Notes under the pieces: model-generated
Told to the model about the DNA's origin: nothing
The model's database searches: none
What the model saw: only the letters and a program-made list of their open reading frames with translations
Position numbers and translations under genes: made by a program
Origin: Streptomyces fumigatiscleroticus
GTDB lineage: Bacteria; Actinomycetota; Actinomycetes; Streptomycetales; Streptomycetaceae
Reading direction: 5' to 3'
Assembly: GCF_014647975.1 (NCBI RefSeq)
Contig: NZ_BMQF01000005.1
Coordinates: forward strand, 62,001-126,000
DNA: 64,000 nt
Part shown: in pieces, positions 59,742-64,000 of the stretch
How positions within the stretch are numbered: the first letter of the stretch is position 1
Layout of the letters: each line of letters opens with the position of its first letter

Positions 59742-60646
59742 ATCGACCACCCCGCGACGATGGCGGCGACCTCGGCACGCTCGTCCTCGGGCAGCGGCCG
59801 GCTCGGCGGACGGACCTCGCGGCGGCACAGGCCGAGCGTGGCCAGGGCCTCCTTGACGACGGTGACGTTGTTGGCGGAGCCGTTGGCGGCGCGCAGCTCC
59901 TCGAAGCGGCGGATCTGCTCCCAGACCTTCATGGCGGCCGGATAGTCGCCGGATCGAAGCGCTTCAATCATGTTCAGCGAAACGGCCGGGGCGACGTTCA
60001 CCAGCCCGGAGGTGAAGCCGGTGGCGCCCGCGGAGAAGTACGAGGGGGCGTAGGGCTCGGCGAGCCCCGCCACCCAGACGAAGCGGTCCAGACCGGCGTC
60101 GCGGGCGAAGGCGGCGAAGCGGGCGGCGTCCGGAACGGCGTACTTCACCCCGATCACGTTCGGGCAGACATCGGCGAGTTCGGCGAGCCGGACGCCCGCG
60201 AGCTGCGGGTTGCGGACATACGGCACGACGCCCAGCTCGGGCACGGCCTCGGCGATGGCGCGGTGGTAGTCGACCCAGCCGCTCTGCGAGACATAGGGGT
60301 GGACGGGCTGGTGGACCATCACCATCTGGGCGCCCAGTTCGCGGGCGTGGAGCGCGGAGGCCACGGCGGTGGGCACGTCGTGCCCGACACCGACCAGGAT
60401 CGCCGCCCGGCCGCCGGCCTCGTCCACCGTCAGCTCGGTGACCAGTCTGCGCTCCTGCGGGGTCAGGGCGTAGAACTCGCCGGTGTTGCCGTTGGGGGTG
60501 AGGGTCGTGATGCCACCGTCGAGCAGACGACGCAACAGGGCCCGGTAGGTGTCCTGGTCGACGGAGCCGTCCTCGGCGAACGGTGTCACCGGGATGGCCA
60601 CCACGTCGGCCAGGGCCGCCCGCTGGGTCTCGAACGTCGTTGTCAT
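59738..60646 (-). CDS. DapA-family dehydratase/aldolase of sugar-acid catabolism
   Basis: A 302-residue class I aldolase-fold protein with GNTGEFYALTPQER (residues 53-66), the catalytic tyrosine Y143 (VVPYVRN) and the Schiff-base lysine K168 (NVIGVKYAVPD). In this context it probably acts on 2-keto-3-deoxy-L-arabinonate or 5-keto-4-deoxyglucarate and yields 2-oxoglutarate semialdehyde; 2-keto-3-deoxygluconate aldolase is the alternative. It is sandwiched between the GntR regulator and the dehydratase with 4-bp overlaps. Its codons around MIEALRS contain a 10-bp palindrome and rare ATT and CTT codons. Confidence 0.87.
   Translation of the reverse strand: MTTTFETQRAALADVVAIPVTPFAEDGSVDQDTYRALLRRLLDGGITTLTPNGNTGEFYALTPQERRLVTELTVDEAGGRAAILVGVGHDVPTAVASALHARELGAQMVMVHQPVHPYVSQSGWVDYHRAIAEAVPELGVVPYVRNPQLAGVRLAELADVCPNVIGVKYAVPDAARFAAFARDAGLDRFVWVAGLAEPYAPSYFSAGATGFTSGLVNVAPAVSLNMIEALRSGDYPAAMKVWEQIRRFEELRAANGSANNVTVVKEALATLGLCRREVRPPSRPLPEDERAEVAAIVAGWSI
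59956..59965. promoter_or_regulatory. GAAGCGCTTC palindrome inside the DapA-like gene
   Basis: A perfect 10-bp palindrome within the codons for EALR, flanked by ATT and using CTT, both rare codons in Streptomyces. It shares the AAGCGCTT core with sites at 51160-51171 and 57951-57958. Confidence 0.42.
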
Positions 60647-61317
60647 GCCTGACCGTCCTCTCCCTGGGCCGCGGACTCCGCTGGGGAGTCCGGGAAGGCC
60701 CGCTCGACGAAGGACGCGATGTGCGCGTGGAGGGCGCGGGCCGCGCCGTCCGCGTCGCCCGCGAGGGCGAGCCGCAGGATCTCCCGGTGCTCGCCGGCCT
60801 CCCGCTCCCAGGAGGGCGAGGCCGCCCAGGCGACGGCCGAGACGAGGGCCGCCTGGTCGCGGACCTCGTCCAGCATCCGGCCGAGCAGCGGGTTGCCGCA
60901 CGGCAGGTACAGGGCGCGGTGGAACTCGCGGTTGGCCAGGGAGCGCTCGGCGGTGTCGTCGGCCTCGTCGGCCCGGGTCAGCGCGGCGCGTGCGGCGTCG
61001 AGGGAGGCCCCGCGCCGCACGGCCCGTCTGAGGGCCTCCGGTTCCAGCAGCAGCCGCACGTCGTAGACCTCACGCGCCATGTCCGCGTCCACCATGCGCA
61101 CCGTGACGCCCTTGTACTGGCTCATCATGACCAGGCCGGTGCCGGCCAGGGTCTTGAGCGCCTCGCGCACCGGGGTCTTGGAGACCCCGAACTGTGCGGC
61201 GAGCTCGGTCTCGACCAGGGCTTGGCCGGGCGTCAACTGCCCGGTGAGGATGCGGCGTTTGATCTCCTCCAGCACGAACTGCGTGCGGGAGGGGATCGGC
61301 GTGGGCACAGAGGTCAT
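60643..61317 (-). CDS. GntR-family regulator, FCD (FadR) subgroup
   Basis: A 224-residue regulator. The winged helix spans about 10-72 (VLEEIKRRILTGQLTPGQALVETELAAQFGVSKTPVREALKTLAGTGLV). The FCD effector domain shows AREVYDVRLLLEPEALRRAV, NREFHRALYLPCGNPLLGRMLDEV and EHREILRLALAGDADGAARALHAHI, with Asp/His metal ligands. The ATG at 61317 follows GAGAGG; the longer frame adds 15 residues without support. As first gene of the regulator-DapA-IlvD operon it probably represses the pathway until a sugar acid binds. Confidence 0.92.
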   Translation of the reverse strand: MTSVPTPIPSRTQFVLEEIKRRILTGQLTPGQALVETELAAQFGVSKTPVREALKTLAGTGLVMMSQYKGVTVRMVDADMAREVYDVRLLLEPEALRRAVRRGASLDAARAALTRADEADDTAERSLANREFHRALYLPCGNPLLGRMLDEVRDQAALVSAVAWAASPSWEREAGEHREILRLALAGDADGAARALHAHIASFVERAFPDSPAESAAQGEDGQA

Positions 61318-61409
61318 GCGCGCCTCTCGGATCTCGCGTGGGTTCTCGCGCGGAGCCCCCACCTGTCGGATCGCGTATCGGATCTCGCGTATCGCGTCTC
61401 ATATATGAC

Positions 61410-61420
61410 GTACGAAGTAC
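61410..61420. promoter_or_regulatory. Palindrome GTACGAAGTAC downstream of the GntR promoter
   Basis: Perfect GTAC/GTAC arms around GAA, 10 bp past the predicted -10 element on the minus strand. It is a good position for an autoregulatory operator. Confidence 0.5.
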
Positions 61421-61429
61421 GACGCGACG

Positions 61430-61458
61430 AAGGTAGAAAGCGCCTTCTATTTCGTCAA
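61430..61458 (-). promoter_or_regulatory. Promoter of the GntR-DapA-IlvD operon with operator in spacer
   Basis: On the minus strand TTGACG (61458-61453) and TACCTT (61435-61430) are 17 nt apart. The spacer is nearly filled by a near-palindrome at 61434-61449 (TAGAA/TTCTA arms around AGCGCC). The region is AT-rich for this genome. Confidence 0.65.
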
Positions 61459-61530
61459 TGCTTCTGACAGAAGAAGTTCGAGTGACCCGAGAACTCGCTC
61501 GTGAACGGGGCGGACGGGCGCGCAGACGTC

Positions 61531-62295
61531 TCAGACGGCCCGGACGTCGCCCTCGCGGGCGGTGGCGGTGGGCCCGCCGAAGGCGGCGGCGGCGCGCGCG
61601 GTGGCCGCCTCGGGGGTGAGGGTGGGGCCGACATGGGTGACGAGCAGCCGCCGTGCGCCGGCCTGACGCGCGAAGGCGCCGGCGTCCTCGGGTCTCAGAT
61701 GCACTTGTTCGCCTTCGCGATGCCCGTCGTGGTGCCCGTCGATGTCGGCCTCGCAGAGGAACAGGTCGGCACCGGCGGCGAGGTGCAGCAGGCCGTCGCA
61801 CGGCCCGGTGTCGCCCGAGTAGGCCAGGACCCGCCCGCCGGTCTCGGCGCGCAGCCCGTAGGCCTCCACGTCGTGCTGGACGGCCAGGGCGGTGAGCAGC
61901 AGGTCGCCATGGCGGGCGGTGTGGGCCGGATGCAGCGGCCGGAAGTCGAGGATGCCGTCGAGGAAGGCGGCGTCCGGTCTGCCGAGGAACGCGGCGATCC
62001 GCTGGGCGCAGCCGTCGGGGGCGTAGACGGGCACGGGCGCGTGCGGGGTGAGCCCGCCGTAGGCGAACGCGTAGACGGCGGCGAGGAGATCGGCGCTGTG
62101 GTCCGCGTGCAGGTGCGAGATCCAGATCGCGCTCAGCCGCGCCGGGTCGGTGTGCCGCTGCAACTCCGCGAACGTGCCGGGACCGGCGTCCACCCACACC
62201 TCGGCACCGCCGCCGCGCAGCAGGTAACCGGAGCAGGGCCGGCCGGGACCCGGGTGCGGGGAGGCGGTGCCGAGGACGGTGAGGCTCAGGGACAT
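61531..62295 (-). CDS. Metallo-beta-lactamase-fold hydrolase
   Basis: A 254-residue protein of the metallo-beta-lactamase fold, in the tRNase Z/phosphodiesterase-like group. The metal motif is HLHADH at residues 61-66, with further ligands probably in YSGDTGPCDGL (Asp) and LVTHVGPTLTPE (His). LTVLGTASPHPGPGRPCSGYLL at the start is typical. No signal peptide. The ATG at 62295 has no strong ribosome site. The substrate is unknown; its position next to the GntR promoter does not show linkage. Confidence 0.87.
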   Translation of the reverse strand: MSLSLTVLGTASPHPGPGRPCSGYLLRGGGAEVWVDAGPGTFAELQRHTDPARLSAIWISHLHADHSADLLAAVYAFAYGGLTPHAPVPVYAPDGCAQRIAAFLGRPDAAFLDGILDFRPLHPAHTARHGDLLLTALAVQHDVEAYGLRAETGGRVLAYSGDTGPCDGLLHLAAGADLFLCEADIDGHHDGHREGEQVHLRPEDAGAFARQAGARRLLVTHVGPTLTPEAATARAAAAFGGPTATAREGDVRAV

Positions 62296-62892
62296 GCCCG
62301 GAGCGTACGCGGCCCGGGATCCGGCCCGCACGAAGATCCCGGGGCCGCCGCAGCCCCGGGACGCCTTCAGGACATACGGGCGCGTCCCGGCGCGGAGGTC
62401 GCCTTGTCCGGCGCGTGGGTGATGTCTCGCCGGGTGCGGGGGGTGCCGCTTCGCCCGGCGCGGGGAGAACAGCCGGCCCGGTCCCGGGATGGGGCCTGCC
62501 CCGTGCCGGGGGGCACCCCGCCCGACGCGGGACCAGCGCCTGGCCCGGCGCGGGGAGGGTGCCCCGCCCGGTCCCGGGACGGGGCCTGCCCCGCGCAGGG
62601 ACGGCACCCCGCCCGACGCGGGACCAACGCCTGGCCCGGCGCGGGTCCGGGGCGGGCCCCGCCGGCTCGAAGCGGGGCGTCACCGGCCCGGAACAGGCCG
62701 CCACCGGCCCAAAACGGGGCGACGCCGACCCGGAACAGGCCGCCACCGGCCCAAAACGGGGCGACGCCGACCCAGAACCGGACGTCACCGGCCCGAAGCG
62801 GGGCGGCGCCGACCCGGAACGGCGTCGGCGTCGGCGGCGCCTGGGCCCGGGCCTGCGCCTGCGCCTGCGTCTGTGTCTGTGTCTGTGTCGGG
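62296..62892. repeat. 597-nt non-coding block with stacked tandem repeats
   Basis: No gene is supported here. The left part holds about 2.5 copies of a roughly 90-nt repeat (GTCCCGGGAT at 62481 and GTCCCGGGAC at 62571). The middle (about 62669-62835) has a 42-nt repeat made of two 21-nt units, with CGGAACAGGC at 62689 and 62731. At 62853-62888 there is a hexamer microsatellite, CTGCGC three times (last CTGCGT) then CTGTGT three times. Open frames here are side effects of GC richness and repeats. Confidence 0.8.
62853..62888. repeat. Hexanucleotide microsatellite
   Basis: Six consecutive 6-nt units, CTGCGC, CTGCGC, CTGCGT, CTGTGT, CTGTGT, CTGTGT, abut the stop of the last gene. The units change stepwise, as expected from slippage plus point mutation. 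Confidence 0.85.
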
Positions 62893-64000
62893 TCAGAGCG
62901 TGGTCAGGGCCTGCCGGATCGTCCTCAGGTCTTCGTCCGAGGCCAGTCCGGCGTGGTACAGGCGCAGTTCCGTCGCGCCCAGCCGGGCGGCCTCCGCCGC
63001 GTCGGCCGCGAGGGTGCGGGGGCTGCCGCCCATCCCGGTGACCACGGTGAAGTTGGCGGCCAGCACCGCCCCCGTACGGCCCTGCCCGGCGAACGGCGCC
63101 AGCAGGCCCGCGCCGCCCGTGCAGGGCACGACCACGCCGTCGGCGACGGACAGGATGTGCGCCGGGTCGACGCCGGCGTTGGCGCCGCAGTGGTAGGAGA
63201 CCGGGTCGGCGTGGAGCAGCACCTGGAAGCCGTCGGGTGCCGCGGCGCGGACCGCGGCGACCGCGTCCTCCTGGAGGGTGCGGGCGGTCTCCTCGCGGTG
63301 GGCGAGGGTGGCGGCGGCGGTGGAGTCGCCGAGCAGTTTCTCGACCCCGGCCCAGCCGTCACCGTACGGTTCCTGACGCCACACCGGCTCCAGCGCGGAG
63401 CGTACGGCGGCGGCCAGTTCACCGGCGTCCAGGCCGTGCCGGCCGTATCCGTCCCGGCAGGAGGGGCAGAAGCACAGCGACATCAAGTACTGCCCGGCCT
63501 CCCCCAGGCCGACCCCGCCCGTCTTGTCGTGGGCGTGCAGGTGCTGGAGTCCGTACCAGCCGAGGGACTCGAGCTCCGTGCCGCGCGCCCCGGGCCGTAC
63601 CGCCGCCTCGGCGGCCAGCTCGACCAGGTACGCGCGGGTGGCGGGCTGGGCGATGCAGGGCGCCCACGGGTAGCGGTCGCCGTAGGCGTTGACGACCGAG
63701 GTGTCCGGGTGTTCGGCGCCCAGGCGGGAGTTGTGCGCGAGCACCACCCAGGTGTGCACGTCGAGGCCCGCCCGCGCCAGGGCGGCGGCGGCCTCGCCGT
63801 AGGCGTCCCCGGGCGCCCAGTCGCCCGCCGCGTACGGGCGCAGCGGCCGTCCCTCCCAGCGGGCGTCCGGCTCGTAGAGGACGGCGGCGTGCTCGGCGGT
63901 GACGACGCGGTGGCGGGGATGGCGCGGGGTGAGGGCGCGGGTGGAGTGGTAGGCGGCGGCGAGCGTCACCTGCCGCACGCCGAGGGCGGCGATCCGGCCC
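62893..64000 (-). CDS. Unrecognised protein, 5' end beyond the window
   Basis: At least 369 residues; the frame is still open at the window edge (upstream codons read GRIAALGVRQVTLAAAYHSTR), so the start lies outside and the GTG at 63978 is probably internal. Features: HAAVLYEPDARWEGRPLRPYAAGDW, a cysteine motif CFCPSC near residue 170, YGLQHLHAHDKTGG before it and alternating beta/alpha segments (VLLHADPVSYHCGANAGVDPAHILSVADGVVVPC). The look is of a TIM-barrel, possibly glycosidase-like, protein. I do not recognise the family. No signal can be assessed. Confidence 0.72.
   Translation of the reverse strand, partial: GRIAALGVRQVTLAAAYHSTRALTPRHPRHRVVTAEHAAVLYEPDARWEGRPLRPYAAGDWAPGDAYGEAAAALARAGLDVHTWVVLAHNSRLGAEHPDTSVVNAYGDRYPWAPCIAQPATRAYLVELAAEAAVRPGARGTELESLGWYGLQHLHAHDKTGGVGLGEAGQYLMSLCFCPSCRDGYGRHGLDAGELAAAVRSALEPVWRQEPYGDGWAGVEKLLGDSTAAATLAHREETARTLQEDAVAAVRAAAPDGFQVLLHADPVSYHCGANAGVDPAHILSVADGVVVPCTGGAGLLAPFAGQGRTGAVLAANFTVVTGMGGSPRTLAADAAEAARLGATELRLYHAGLASDEDLRTIRQALTTL

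Noticed and set aside
61070..62788. 572-residue minus-strand frame with repeats such as SPRFGPVAACSG
   Set aside because: It crosses the metallo-hydrolase gene in another frame and has no recognisable domain; the repeats are explained by the non-coding tandem array.
62415..63041. 208-residue + strand open frame in the repeat block
   Set aside because: It consists of repeat-derived Gly/Ala/Arg/Pro text and then runs antisense into the last gene.

Overview
The window is high-GC DNA with strong third-position GC bias, many GTG starts and tightly overlapping ATGA/GTGA gene junctions. Together with mycothiol-linked, SigE-family and ectoine genes this points to a Streptomyces chromosome. From memory, the order cobalamin genes followed by ectABCD also resembles the S. 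coelicolor SCO1847-SCO1867 region; no search was run.

1-13.6 kb: cobalamin (vitamin B12) corrin-ring genes on the + strand. They are a 5'-truncated cobN, a fused AAA+/VWA chelatase subunit, cobO, cobB, cobI, cobM, cobL, a cbiG-cobJ fusion, cobH, a long-form cbiX with a histidine tail, and cobC. A ZIP metal transporter lies on the opposite strand inside the series. The set mixes 'aerobic' (CobN) and 'anaerobic' (CbiX, CbiG) features. In the one loose gap of the early operon (1531-1620) sit two copies of a CRISPR-type repeat in exact type I-E geometry (29-nt repeats, 32-nt spacer), with no cas genes in the window.

13.6-25 kb: a polar amino-acid ABC transporter apparently co-transcribed with an amidohydrolase, a class V aminotransferase, the ectABCD ectoine/hydroxyectoine operon behind a 356-nt leader, an ECF sigma factor with a zinc-finger/DinB-fold partner, and a second class V aminotransferase.

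25-35 kb: housekeeping and accessory genes. These include a FrnE-like oxidoreductase, two GNAT acetyltransferases, a ketoglutarate-semialdehyde-type dehydrogenase divergent from an IclR regulator, an orphan PbpA-like penicillin-binding protein, a phenolic acid decarboxylase divergent from a MarR regulator, an NCS2 purine permease, and a SigE-family sigma factor with a proline/threonine-rich membrane protein.

35-61.5 kb: a large pectin and arabinan utilisation locus. Secreted enzymes include pectate lyases of PL1, PL3 and PL9 type, two tandem pectinesterases, a PL1-pectinesterase fusion with a heptapeptide-repeat linker, a CE12-type rhamnogalacturonan acetylesterase, a double-GH43 arabinan-type enzyme and a frameshifted esterase. 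Uptake is by a solute-binding protein and two permeases without a local ATPase. Intracellular steps include GH43, an oxidoreductase and a DUF6807-like protein. An arabinonate-dehydratase-like IlvD protein, a DapA-like aldolase/dehydratase and a GntR/FCD regulator suggest non-phosphorylative L-arabinose or uronate catabolism. That pathway would be completed by the semialdehyde dehydrogenase 30 kb away. Palindromes with an AAGCGCTT core recur only in this locus and are candidate operators.

61.5-64 kb: a metallo-beta-lactamase-fold hydrolase, a 597-nt non-coding block of GC-rich tandem repeats, and an unrecognised gene running off the end. No rRNA, tRNA, insertion sequence or prophage was seen.
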